A DNA stretch of 43,914 nt from Candidatus Staskawiczbacteria bacterium (GTDB lineage Bacteria > Patescibacteriota > Minisyncoccia > Minisyncoccales > Staskawiczbacteraceae): NCBI GenBank assembly GCA_023245195.1, contig JAHFKU010000003.1:1-43914 (forward strand). The letters run 5' to 3'. The notes beneath the pieces were generated by a model that was not told where the DNA came from, made no database searches, and saw only the letters and a program-made list of their open reading frames with translations. The position numbers and the translations under genes were made by a program. This document shows, one piece after another, positions 24,356-31,599 of the stretch (the first letter of the stretch is position 1; each line of letters opens with the position of its first letter).

Positions 24356-24816
24356 AATTTTCAATTTCTAATTTCTATTAAATGTATAATTTCTAATTTT
24401 CAAAAACTTTCTTGGCATCAATAGTATTAGTAATTTTTTGGAATATAAGATGAAATTCATGAGCTTCCTGCCAAAGATTTCTTATAGGCTCTTTTAGTTC
24501 TGTGTTATTTTTAGCTAACATTCTTAACCAATATTTTGTCTCATTCGCCTCTTTCTTTGAAATATATATTTTATTTCTAAAGTCCTTTTTAGAACTTGAA
24601 GCGTTTGCTTCGTAGTAATTTGCACCAACAGACGTGGCAGCTCTCGTCAATTGGATAATAATATTTCTATTAATATCATCCCTTTTTATATTTTTAACAA
24701 ATTCTATGATATTCTCGGCAAAGACTGCGGATCTTTCTTCTAGGTCGTAAGCTTTTTTGTTTTGAAATTGGTTCATTTAAAATTTAATAGAAATTAGAAA
24801 TTAGAAATTGAAAATT
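24356..24816. mobile_element. S23 gene with flanking inverted repeats (461 bp)
   Basis: The left end (24356-24383) begins AATTTTCAATTTCTAATTTC and finishes in CTATTAAAT. The right end (24782-24816) is its inverse with one extra CTAATTT unit. They bracket a single gene, the S23 protein, whose last codons (FEN, stop) lie in AAAATTAG repeat DNA. Gene-less elements with matching ends occur at 15703-15821 and 36527-36651. It is inserted between two operon genes without breaking either. Mobility is inferred, as no target duplication was identified. Confidence 0.65.
24393..24776 (-). CDS. S23-type four-helix bundle protein
   Basis: A 127-aa protein of the family first seen in 23S rRNA intervening sequences and related in fold to the Avd protein of diversity-generating retroelements. 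Signatures include YDLEERSAVFAENIIEFV, QLTRAATSVGANYYEANASSSKKDFRNKI and KKEANETKYWLRML. It is full length, with no enzymatic residues expected. The gene is enclosed in inverted repeats within a secretion operon, not in rRNA. No reverse transcriptase is nearby. Its job is unknown; association with repeat ends suggests a role in the spread of the element (inference). Confidence 0.88.
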   Translation of the reverse strand: MNQFQNKKAYDLEERSAVFAENIIEFVKNIKRDDINRNIIIQLTRAATSVGANYYEANASSSKKDFRNKIYISKKEANETKYWLRMLAKNNTELKEPIRNLWQEAHEFHLIFQKITNTIDAKKVFEN

Positions 24817-24821
24817 CGTAG

Positions 24822-25496
24822 CTATTTCAGTAGTTCCGGTGAAATCTCCGGGCTGTATCCTATTTCCGCCTGATCCGGGTGGTGCAGTGACCAAAAGAGT
24901 TCAATTAATTCAGGGGTGGTCAGTGGAATGCTGTCTAAGCCGCATCGCTTAAGCCCCAGCGCTAAAAATTCCATTCTTTGCCAAAGCTGGTTTTTGCATT
25001 TTTCAAATTCTTCATCGGTTATTTGTGATTTTTGGCCCGGGTTTTCAGATTTCTTACCGCCGAATAATCCTGAAAAATTAAATTGGCGGGTTACGGCTCC
25101 CATTCCCAGCACCGCGGTTAAAGCATAGGGCACGACAATGTAAAAGTTTTTGGTCATCACGGCATCGCCCTGCACCAAATCTTGAATGAACTGGATGTAA
25201 GAATTAGTCTGTATTTTTAGCAATTCATTCGTTTGCTGTTGTTGCAGGCTTTTAAGATCGTCTAAGTAGGGGGTGATGTTGATTTTCCTTGATTGGACAA
25301 TAATCTGGCAGGGAAAATCCAGCGAATTTAAAAAATTCTGGAAGGCGTAAATAATGGCTGATTGGTCGTCGTTTGACTGTAATGCAAAATTCACCGAAGA
25401 GATCATTAAAACCCCGCGGATGTCGTTGTTTTTTAATATCAAAACCCCTTCTTTGATGTCTTTGAGTTCTAAAAATTCTTGAGTGGTTAGATCCAT
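24822..25496 (-). CDS. TraC-like N-terminal domain protein of the secretion system
   Basis: A 224-aa protein, soluble with an alpha/beta pattern. It begins MDLTTQEFLELKDIKEGVLILKNNDIRGVLMISSVNF, followed by IIYAFQNFLNSLDFPCQIIVQSRKI, as in the N-terminal region of TraC/VirB4 proteins. A proline- and glycine-containing segment FSGLFGGKKSENPGQ precedes the C-terminal helices. It lies upstream of the VirB4 motor gene on the same strand, so a TraC-like polypeptide appears to be encoded as two genes. The S23 insert separates them, but this protein has its own complete C-terminus. The assignment rests on context plus a loose pattern. Confidence 0.65.
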   Translation of the reverse strand: MDLTTQEFLELKDIKEGVLILKNNDIRGVLMISSVNFALQSNDDQSAIIYAFQNFLNSLDFPCQIIVQSRKINITPYLDDLKSLQQQQTNELLKIQTNSYIQFIQDLVQGDAVMTKNFYIVVPYALTAVLGMGAVTRQFNFSGLFGGKKSENPGQKSQITDEEFEKCKNQLWQRMEFLALGLKRCGLDSIPLTTPELIELFWSLHHPDQAEIGYSPEISPELLK

Positions 25497-25527
25497 TGTT
25501 TTGAACGAATTAACACAAATATGTTTA

Positions 25528-25728
25528 ACGAATCAACACGAATCACGAATTACGCTTTTTGTATCAAGGGTATCCCACTTTTTCTAAACTCTTCCTCTAA
25601 AGCTTTTTGATAAATTTGCTCTTTTAGTCCCCTGCCGTATTTGTTAAACACATTATAAACTGCTCCCTGAATTTTATAAGAAAGCTCTGCTTCTAAAAAG
25701 TTTTTATTCGTGATTCGTGTTGATTCGT
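25528..25728. mobile_element. 201-bp element with 23-bp perfect terminal inverted repeats carrying a truncated GxxExxY gene
   Basis: ACGAATCAACACGAATCACG plus AAT (25528-25550) is repeated exactly in inverse at 25706-25728. The enclosed frame starts 2 bases outside the right repeat and stops on the edge of the left one. A partial extra copy (ACGAATTAACACAAAT) lies just beyond the left end at 25505. It is inserted between prgI and the TraC-like gene without disrupting either. Confidence 0.75.
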
Positions 25729-25732
25729 ACAT
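25550..25732 (-). pseudogene. GxxExxY-family protein, C-terminally truncated
   Basis: A 60-aa frame with the family core ELSYKIQGAVYNVFNKYGRGLKEQIYQKALEEEFRKSGIPLIQ; GLKEQIY is the GxxExxY motif. Full members are roughly twice as long, so the C-terminal half is missing, cut exactly where the left inverted repeat begins. The first residues (MYESTRITNKNF) are encoded by the right inverted repeat and are not typical of the family. It is probably a deletion derivative no longer making a working protein, though the frame is intact. The family has no settled function. Confidence 0.7.
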
Positions 25733-25750
25733 TGTGTGGAAATTCGTTAT

Positions 25751-26140
25751 TTATTTCTTCCGGTATTCCACCATCCCCTTTACGCTCTGTAATTTGCTAT
25801 CCTCGGGTTTGGGCGGACCAGCAGTTATGGTGTCCTTCGTCTTAAACGGATATTCTGTTTGTTTTTTCTTCCAGACATAATTTTTTGATTTTGTCGAAAA
25901 CATCATATAGTTTAAGAGCAGCGCAATGACCGACATGTCGTCAATTTTGATAAACGCTACCAGAGCCACAAATAATGCTACGAGCGCCGATAAAATGATA
26001 AACAGCCAGAAAGGCAGCAGATAATAGCTTCCAATGCAAATAACACCGCCCCCAACCAGCCAAAAAAACTGTCGGAAGGTTAAAAAGGAAACAATCTTTC
26101 CTTCGGCTTCTATGAATTGTGGAATGGGATATTGAGCCAT
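25751..26140 (-). CDS. prgI: PrgI-family inner-membrane protein
   Basis: A 129-aa protein starting MAQYPIPQFIEAEGKIVSFLTFRQFFWLVGGGVICIG, the usual PrgI start. Two membrane helices lie at about 24-41 and 45-66, followed by a soluble tail with FSTKSKNYVWKKKQTEYPFK. PrgI proteins are VirB3-like components that accompany VirB4 in Gram-positive and Patescibacteria secretion clusters. It is the upstream-most gene of the prgI - TraC-like - virB4 - small membrane protein - giant surface protein run, and its upstream region holds the long hairpin at 26154-26328. Confidence 0.85.
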   Translation of the reverse strand: MAQYPIPQFIEAEGKIVSFLTFRQFFWLVGGGVICIGSYYLLPFWLFIILSALVALFVALVAFIKIDDMSVIALLLNYMMFSTKSKNYVWKKKQTEYPFKTKDTITAGPPKPEDSKLQSVKGMVEYRKK

Positions 26141-26153
26141 GTTTTTAAGCTCT

Positions 26154-26328
26154 GAACTGTGAAACTCTCGTTTTAAAAATTACTTTTCGGGTCTTTTCTC
26201 CAAATCTGGGCTGGAAATTCGCAATAATTTTAAGCCAGAAGCCTCCGGCTAAGCCTAAAAATTCTATCACATTTCTATCTCCAAATTTGGACAAAATACC
26301 TCCGAGGGGTTTGCTAATTCACAGCTTC
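26154..26328. repeat. 175-bp long imperfect hairpin upstream of prgI
   Basis: The outer arms GAACTGTGAA and TTCACAGCTTC pair with one bulge. Arms CCAAATCTGG/CCAAATTTGG lie further in. The apical part has CGCAATAATTTT (26220-26231) against CTAAAAATTCTATC (26255-26268) around AGCC...GGCT. The same asymmetric bubble occurs at 10102-10151 in the PBP leader. It fills most of the gap between the divergent prgI and the DUF6922 gene. Confidence 0.7.
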
Positions 26329-26412
26329 TAGACGTTTATCTGATATATTTGTCTATTATATCACATTAGAAATCAAGTAAATAATCGAGATATTAACAAC
26401 TGTATAAGTATT

Positions 26413-26440
26413 TTGTAATTTGAGGATTTTGTGCTACAAT
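26413..26440 (+). promoter_or_regulatory. extended -10 promoter of the AbiEii toxin-antitoxin pair
   Basis: TTGTAA (26413-26418), 16-base spacer, TGCTACAAT with TACAAT at 26435-26440. The expected start coincides with the ATG at 26447, implying a leaderless mRNA. Confidence 0.55.
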
Positions 26441-26446
26441 AAAGAC

Positions 26447-26692
26447 ATGAAACAAGCAATAAAACCGATGAAATTTAGACAGACGCTATTTTGGGATGTT
26501 AACCCTAAAAACATAGACGTTAAAAAAAACGCCCGATATATTATTGAGCGTGTTTTAGAGTTTGGAGAACCAGGCGAAGTAGGATGGGTTTTGCGTTATT
26601 ATCCAAAACACACTATTAAAAAAGTTATTGGTCTTCCGCGCGTTCAATTGAGTCCCAAATCAAAAGCCCTATGGTCTCTGATTTTGAAATAA
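26447..26692 (+). CDS. DUF6922-type small protein, probable antitoxin partner
   Basis: An 81-aa protein starting MKQAIKPMKFRQTLFWDVNPKNIDVKKNARYIIERVLEFG. It continues GEVGWVLRYYPKHTIKKVIGLPRVQLSPKSKALWSLIL, the pattern of the DUF6922 family commonly placed before AbiEii-like nucleotidyltransferases. The ATG at 26447 is chosen because an upstream in-frame start at 26420 would precede the -10 element. Its 3' end overlaps the toxin gene by 22 bases, implying translational coupling. The antitoxin role is inferred from this pairing. Confidence 0.75.
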   Translation: MKQAIKPMKFRQTLFWDVNPKNIDVKKNARYIIERVLEFGEPGEVGWVLRYYPKHTIKKVIGLPRVQLSPKSKALWSLILK

Positions 26693-27351
26693 AACAAAAT
26701 ACTGCTAAGCTTTTTTTTAATACTTTGCCAAAAGATGCTGTCTTAGCGTTAAAAAAGTGTTCACAGATGGATTTTCTTTTGCGCGATAAATGGTATTTAG
26801 CAGGAGGCACCGCATTGGCTCTGCAGTCTGGGCATCGCCGGTCTTACGATTTAGATTTTTTTACAGAAAACAAAACTTTTGATGAAAAGGGCGTTGAAAA
26901 AATATTATATGAGCAAGGAGAGTGGATTACCAATAACATAAGTGAAGGAACAGTATTTGGCATACTTTCAAAAACAAAAATGAGTTTTATTGCTTATCCC
27001 TTTTTTACGCCAGCTGAGAAAATATGTAAGTTTGGCACAGTTTCTTTGTTGGCTATTCCCGATATTGCTGTGATGAAAATCATAGCAATATCTCAGCGAG
27101 GCAAAAAACGGGATTTTTTTGATTTATATTGGATATGCCAAAATATAGTACCGTTGCACGAGAGTATTTTGAAAATAGATAAGCAGTACAATATACGTCA
27201 AAATCTTACCCATATTTTAAAAAGCTTGGTATATTTTGATGACGCAGAAACGGATCCGGAACCCGAAATTTATTTTAAAGCAACCTGGAAAGAGGTTAAA
27301 AAGTTTTTTATTAAAGAAATTCCGCAAATTGCAAAAAAAATAATAAAGTAA
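26671..27351 (+). CDS. AbiEii/AbiGii-type nucleotidyltransferase toxin
   Basis: A 226-aa nucleotidyltransferase-fold protein. The first motif is YLAGGTALALQSGHRRSYDLDFF, with GGT and the DLD metal-binding pair. The second is KIIAISQRGKKRDFFDLYWI, which supplies Lys and the RDFFD catalytic stretch. Members of this family act as toxins, in known cases by adding nucleotides to tRNA, or as abortive-infection effectors; the substrate here is unknown. It is coupled to the DUF6922 gene and followed by a strong terminator, so the module is self-contained. The pair lies inside the secretion-like cluster on the opposite strand. Confidence 0.85.
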   Translation: MVSDFEIKQNTAKLFFNTLPKDAVLALKKCSQMDFLLRDKWYLAGGTALALQSGHRRSYDLDFFTENKTFDEKGVEKILYEQGEWITNNISEGTVFGILSKTKMSFIAYPFFTPAEKICKFGTVSLLAIPDIAVMKIIAISQRGKKRDFFDLYWICQNIVPLHESILKIDKQYNIRQNLTHILKSLVYFDDAETDPEPEIYFKATWKEVKKFFIKEIPQIAKKIIK

Positions 27352-27372
27352 GTGTTTTGCTTGTGAATTCAA

Positions 27373-27411
27373 CCACGAAAAAATCGCTTCAAAAAAGCGA
27401 TTTTTTTGTGG
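27373..27411 (+). terminator. intrinsic terminator after the AbiEii gene
   Basis: CCACGAAAAAATCGCTT, loop CAAAA, AAGCGATTTTTTTGTGG: 17 pairs with one G-T pair and a T-run in the right arm. Confidence 0.85.
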
Positions 27412-27432
27412 AGTAGCACATTTTAATTTATG

Positions 27433-27464
27433 CTCTACGGCGGCCCCGCGGGGCCGCCGTAGAG
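27433..27464. repeat. 32-bp GC-rich perfect palindrome
   Basis: CTCTACGGCGGCCCCG followed by its reverse complement, in otherwise AT-rich DNA between the toxin and SPFH genes. It belongs to the set of unrelated GC palindromes scattered through the window. Confidence 0.88.
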
Positions 27465-27490
27465 GAATGGGTTATTAAACTGTCCACTAC

Positions 27491-27509
27491 CGTCATTGCG
27501 CGGCAATCT
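27491..27509. repeat. minimal GATTGC/GCAATGACG repeat
   Basis: CGTCATTGCG directly followed by CGGCAATCTC: the two conserved ends with almost no core. It is followed by GCATTAGGATCATTCGGATG and a second TATTAGGATCG, a short local duplication. Confidence 0.7.
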
Positions 27510-27568
27510 CTTTTTCGCATTAGGATCATTCGGATGCGATTTGCGTATTAGGATCGCGTGGGAAAAAT

Positions 27569-27597
27569 TTGACAAGAAAACATTATCATGATAGTGT
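27569..27597 (+). promoter_or_regulatory. possible promoter for the SPFH gene
   Basis: TTGACA (27569-27574), perfect -35, 17-base spacer, TAGTGT (27592-27597) as a weak -10, about 100 bases before the ATG at 27697. Confidence 0.4.
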
Positions 27598-27696
27598 ATT
27601 GATAGTAACTTGGACGTTCCAAGTGGCCCTTTGACAATTTGCCTGTTAGAATCCGCTTGTTGCGGCATTAAAACGGGTATTCTAAGAGGAGTGAGG

Positions 27697-28860
27697 ATGG
27701 AGATTCTACTTACTAATGTAGAAGAAGGAACTGCAAAAGCAGTAAAAAGATTCAAGGGATTTCTGAAAATCATCATGAAGTGGGAAGGTCACAAATTAGC
27801 TGAGAGTGACGAGGTAGATGCAGCAGGCAACGTAGTTGTTGATGGGTATAAAAAGGGAGATGTTATTCCCATAAAAGATTCATCGTCTTTTTGGGGAGGA
27901 TTAAGGTATATCGGCATACCTTTTATTGATACTATTCATCATTACAAGTTTCGTTGGAGAGGAATTCAGCTTGTAAAGGGAAAAGAAGAAATCAGGTTTG
28001 AAGAAAAGATAATAAATTACATTCTTGTTAGGCCGGATGTCTATGCAACAGAAATCGAAAAAGCCGAAACCAGGCCACCGGAAAGAATTCCCTTAACTAT
28101 ACGATTTTTGGTAACTATGCGAGTTTTAAACCCTGAAAAAGCGCTCTTTAAAGCGCCTTCAAACTGGTTTGAGAACGTCATGACCAAGCTAAATGCTCTC
28201 CTTGGAGCGTGGATTAGAAACTTGACTTTGGATGACATTCTGAAGCGAGAAGATTCCAATAAAGATTTGTGGGATGGGTTTACCATTAAAAGTGAAAATG
28301 GCCACCCAGACATAAAAATTGCTGGCATCGGCAGTGATCCCTTACTGAAAATGTTCAAGGATGAATGGGGTATTCTCATAGAGCCTCACGGGATCGAAAT
28401 CAGAGACATTAGTCCTCCTGACGACATCCAAGAAGCCGCTAATGCGGAAAGAAAACAGCAGTTTGTCGCCAAAGGTTTTGCGGCAGAGACTACGGGGCGC
28501 TTAGTGGCAATGATTGCTAATCTAACGGGCGCCAAATTTGAAGTGGTTCAGAAAGAATTTCAAGACAACTTGGACGGGGCTTTGTTAAAATACAAATCAA
28601 TTATCGAAATGAATCTTGATATTATAAAAAGAAGACTGGGTTTGGGAACAGGTATCCAAGAGATTCACGTCTCAAGTCCAGAAGGATATGTTGCCATGTT
28701 GGCGAAAATTCTTCATGGAGGCTTGAGTGGCGGTTCTGGCGGAGGACAAGCTTCTGATGGAACCAGTGATAGTGGTGGAAAAAAGAAGAAGAAAAAAACA
28801 AAGTCATCTGACGACGACAATGATGACGACGATCCCGATGAGGGATGGGAAATTAAGTAA
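27697..28860 (+). CDS. SPFH-domain protein (stomatin/prohibitin/flotillin superfamily), apparently soluble
   Basis: A 387-aa protein. The ATG at 27697 follows GAGGAGTGAGG, one of the clearest ribosome sites in the window; an upstream extension is rejected. The SPFH-like region at about 85-260 has IPFIDTIHHYKFRW, TIRFLVTMRVLNPEKALF and ILIEPHGIEIRDISPPDDIQEAANAERKQQFVAKGFAAETTGR, where the last part marks the coiled-coil transition. No N-terminal membrane helix is seen, though a hydrophobic stretch near SSFWGGLRYIGIPF may touch the membrane. The tail is Gly/Ser-rich, then poly-Lys, then Asp-rich. Such proteins form membrane-associated oligomeric scaffolds; the partner is unknown. Convergent with the secretion genes. 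Confidence 0.75.
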   Translation: MEILLTNVEEGTAKAVKRFKGFLKIIMKWEGHKLAESDEVDAAGNVVVDGYKKGDVIPIKDSSSFWGGLRYIGIPFIDTIHHYKFRWRGIQLVKGKEEIRFEEKIINYILVRPDVYATEIEKAETRPPERIPLTIRFLVTMRVLNPEKALFKAPSNWFENVMTKLNALLGAWIRNLTLDDILKREDSNKDLWDGFTIKSENGHPDIKIAGIGSDPLLKMFKDEWGILIEPHGIEIRDISPPDDIQEAANAERKQQFVAKGFAAETTGRLVAMIANLTGAKFEVVQKEFQDNLDGALLKYKSIIEMNLDIIKRRLGLGTGIQEIHVSSPEGYVAMLAKILHGGLSGGSGGGQASDGTSDSGGKKKKKKTKSSDDDNDDDDPDEGWEIK

Positions 28861-28869
28861 TAGATAGAA

Positions 28870-28906
28870 AGGGTTAGATCTTTATAGATTTAAACCCTCT
28901 TTTTTT
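28870..28906 (+). terminator. terminator after the SPFH gene
   Basis: AGGGTTAGATC, short loop, GATTTAAACCCT, then CTTTTTTT: an imperfect stem plus T-run, 10 bases after the stop. Confidence 0.7.
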
Positions 28907-28912
28907 GCAAAA

Positions 28913-29596
28913 TTATTCAATCGGTTCTTTATATGGATCTGGTTTTGTTTCTTCTTCGGGTGTTTTACTATCCTCATTTTTTTTGGAGAATTTATTTTTT
29001 TCCTGTGTAGTTATATTTTTTCCTTCTTTTTCCATGTTCTCTGCATTTTTTTCTACATTCGTAATGGGTGTTATTTTAAGGTGCGCCAATTCTGAATCGT
29101 TCTTTTTTATTCCATTATAATCTTGTATTTCGCTAGGCTTTTTATTTATCGTAGATATGGGATTATTTTTGTTAGTCATTATTTTTTCTATTAATTCTTT
29201 TGTTTCACTTTCTATTTCTGATTTACCGTCTTCAATGCCAAAAACTTTTTTAGAAATTTCTTCTCTAAAAACTTTGTCATTAAATTTTTCATCGGGGTAG
29301 ATTAATAATAATGGCAAGAGTTTGTTTTTTATGTCTTCTACTATTTTCTTTATAGTATATTCGGGAGCTTTGAGATGTTTTTGCAAAAGTTCAATTAAAT
29401 TCTTCTCGGGAATTAGGCCATTTGCAATAGTAATTGTAGCGTCCCTTATAATTTTCGCTTTTGACTCCACATCCTTGTCGAGTTCATTAAAGAAATCTTC
29501 GTCACTTTCTTCGAAGCCGTTATTCTTTAAAATATCAGAAAAAACAGATTCCGCATTTTGATCGAATATTACTCTTATTTTTTTTTGTTCTTTCAT
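28913..29596 (-). CDS. unknown charged protein downstream of the TrbL-like gene
   Basis: A 227-aa soluble protein with no membrane helix. Residues 1-135 are predicted mostly helical (MKEQKKIRVIFDQNAESVFSDILKNNGF, then acidic and Leu/Ile-rich helices). Residues about 140-227 are low complexity, rich in Lys, Glu, Asn, Thr and Pro, and look disordered. I do not recognise a family. It starts 13 bases after the TrbL-like stop, so it belongs to that transcription unit and may be a cytoplasmic accessory of the secretion machine. Confidence 0.65.
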   Translation of the reverse strand: MKEQKKIRVIFDQNAESVFSDILKNNGFEESDEDFFNELDKDVESKAKIIRDATITIANGLIPEKNLIELLQKHLKAPEYTIKKIVEDIKNKLLPLLLIYPDEKFNDKVFREEISKKVFGIEDGKSEIESETKELIEKIMTNKNNPISTINKKPSEIQDYNGIKKNDSELAHLKITPITNVEKNAENMEKEGKNITTQEKNKFSKKNEDSKTPEEETKPDPYKEPIE

Positions 29597-29609
29597 TGTT
29601 TGTGATTTA

Positions 29610-31589
29610 TTATGGTAGGTCTCTAATTTCTTTTCTTATATTTTTTAACCTATTTACTTCTGCTTTATTGCCAGCAGCTTTCGCAGCAGCAATCTGATCT
29701 TTTAATGCTTTTCTAATTGCAGGGTCTCTAAGAGCATTGATATGTGCGCGATCTGCTGTCTTGAATTTTCTTGCTATATTTGCGGTAAATGATTTACTTG
29801 TTACAAGGTCAGCTGTAATATCTTCTTTATCGATATTTCTTATTTGCTCACCAGACATGCTTGGTAGGCTTGCCTCAAGCTGTTCTTGTCTTGCTGCTGC
29901 TTTTGCTTGAGCCAATGTAAGTCTTGGATTTGTTGCTCGAATTCTATCAATAGTCTTTTTATCAAATTCCGCATAACGATAATCTGCTTCTGCAAACTTG
30001 CTAGTGTCAATACCATGCTTTTCTGCATTGTTTATAGCTTCTTGGCGCTTTGATGGATCGATCTTGCTTAGTTTCTTTCTGTCAGACAACACCTTAGTGT
30101 ATGCCGCCCTTTCAGCAGCGCTTTTTCCATTTTGTGCTCTATCTGCAATAACATCAGAATTTTTCTCAGCTTCTGCCAATTCTGTATAAGGTTTGATTTT
30201 TGCTGCTTGTCTATCCTGAAAGTTCTTATTTGCGGTTCCTGCTTTGGTTAGCCCAGCTTTTTCTCCAAATCTTCCTATGCCATATCTTATTTGACCATAT
30301 AATTCTCCAAAACTATCTTTAAATCCTTGTGCCCCAACTATGTTACCAGCGACGCCGCCAGCTGCTTTGCCCGTTGCAAGTCCAGCCTTAAGCGATCCTT
30401 TGGCAAGACCTTTTGCTGCTCCAATAGCTTTGCTATTTATCCATCTACTGGCTTTAAGCGCTCCGCTAGCCCCCATGGCCGATATCTGCATGGAAGCAAT
30501 AAATCCCATGACCAAAAACATCCCCGGTACGAGAAAAGCAAGGATTCCGCCAATGGCCTTATCGGGACCATTAAGTAATTCCCTAAATCCTGGATAAGTC
30601 CCAATGCCAGCGTGCACTTGGTTTCCGATATAAATAAACATGGCACCAATTCCTCCAATAAAACACCATTGTAAAAAGTTATTGATCCACTTGTCAAAAA
30701 TCATGCTTTTTGTTTGGGGCAAAACAACAGAGGCAAAAGCCAAAGGGGATAAAATAACTAAAATCCAAAGGGCGAAGATCCTGAATAAAAATAGAAAGGC
30801 AAAAAGAAAAGAAATGGCGCCTTTCATGGCAAAAAAGAATGTAGTGCCGGCTGCTCTTGCGATAGAATCAAGGGTGGATGGATTGCTACCTGCCTTTCCA
30901 AGCAACTCTTTGAAGGTTTCTAGTTCGTTTTTAGATATAAAATCTGCCACGGTAGTACCGCCACTTTTTTGGCCGCCATACAAAGCATATTTCATAAAAA
31001 TATTTGAAGCGTCAATAACTATTCCGCAGATTACCAAAGAAAAATTAATTAAAAGGGCGGCGATGATTAACTTGACCAGAGCCTTTTTTCTGTCTCCAAA
31101 CATTTCTAAACGCAAAATCATGGCTAGCGCTATTGCAATAAGCGAAATAACAATAACCATATTAGCTAGGCCTCTTACGATAGGCCATCCTATATTCACG
31201 GCGCCATTTTTTGTGTATTCGGTATTGCTTATTGCTAGAGTTATGACGGCGTTAAGTAGCGTTGTCCCAAGAAAAGAAAAAAATCCACTAAGACCAATAG
31301 GAATAGATAATAGGGCACTAACAACAGCATCTCCAGTTGCCCCTGCAACTTCGCTCACCTTGTCTTTTGCCGACTGACTAAGGTTGTTATATGCTTTGCT
31401 TCCTTGTTTATAGGCTCCGTAGGGAGGAACTACTATTTGGAGGCCTGCGTCAGCTATACTGGTAATAGTTTCCAATCCATAATCTGCTTTGGCGATGGTT
31501 GGAGCAACAATTCCCCCCAACATAAAAACCAAAACCACCAAAGAGATGATCTTTTTTTCTTTAAAAATATGGGATAAAAAATGGGGCAC
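29610..31589 (-). CDS. polytopic membrane protein, TrbL/VirB6-like
   Basis: A 659-aa protein. A signal-like helix at 14-33 is followed by an external stretch and about six strongly hydrophobic segments between residues 88 and 375, e.g. GWPIVRGLANMVIVISLIAIALAMILRLEMFGDRKKALVKLIIAALLINFS in overlapping pieces. A WINNFLQWCFIGGIGAMFIYIG segment precedes the last helices. The second half (about 385-659) is soluble and rich in Ala, Lys and Gly, with a GAAKGLAKGSLKAGLATGKAAG tract then long helices. This is the plan of VirB6/TrbL channel proteins. It starts its own transcription unit and is co-oriented with prgI-virB4, though separated by the plus-strand block. Confidence 0.8.
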   Translation of the reverse strand: MPHFLSHIFKEKKIISLVVLVFMLGGIVAPTIAKADYGLETITSIADAGLQIVVPPYGAYKQGSKAYNNLSQSAKDKVSEVAGATGDAVVSALLSIPIGLSGFFSFLGTTLLNAVITLAISNTEYTKNGAVNIGWPIVRGLANMVIVISLIAIALAMILRLEMFGDRKKALVKLIIAALLINFSLVICGIVIDASNIFMKYALYGGQKSGGTTVADFISKNELETFKELLGKAGSNPSTLDSIARAAGTTFFFAMKGAISFLFAFLFLFRIFALWILVILSPLAFASVVLPQTKSMIFDKWINNFLQWCFIGGIGAMFIYIGNQVHAGIGTYPGFRELLNGPDKAIGGILAFLVPGMFLVMGFIASMQISAMGASGALKASRWINSKAIGAAKGLAKGSLKAGLATGKAAGGVAGNIVGAQGFKDSFGELYGQIRYGIGRFGEKAGLTKAGTANKNFQDRQAAKIKPYTELAEAEKNSDVIADRAQNGKSAAERAAYTKVLSDRKKLSKIDPSKRQEAINNAEKHGIDTSKFAEADYRYAEFDKKTIDRIRATNPRLTLAQAKAAARQEQLEASLPSMSGEQIRNIDKEDITADLVTSKSFTANIARKFKTADRAHINALRDPAIRKALKDQIAAAKAAGNKAEVNRLKNIRKEIRDLP

Positions 31590-31599
31590 TGGTTTAATT

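Noticed and set aside
30640-31377. 245-aa plus-strand frame
   Set aside because: Antisense shadow of the TrbL-like membrane gene, whose sense frame has clear membrane helices.
17764-31589. complete integrative conjugative element
   Set aside because: No integrase, relaxase, coupling protein or flanking att repeats could be found in the window.
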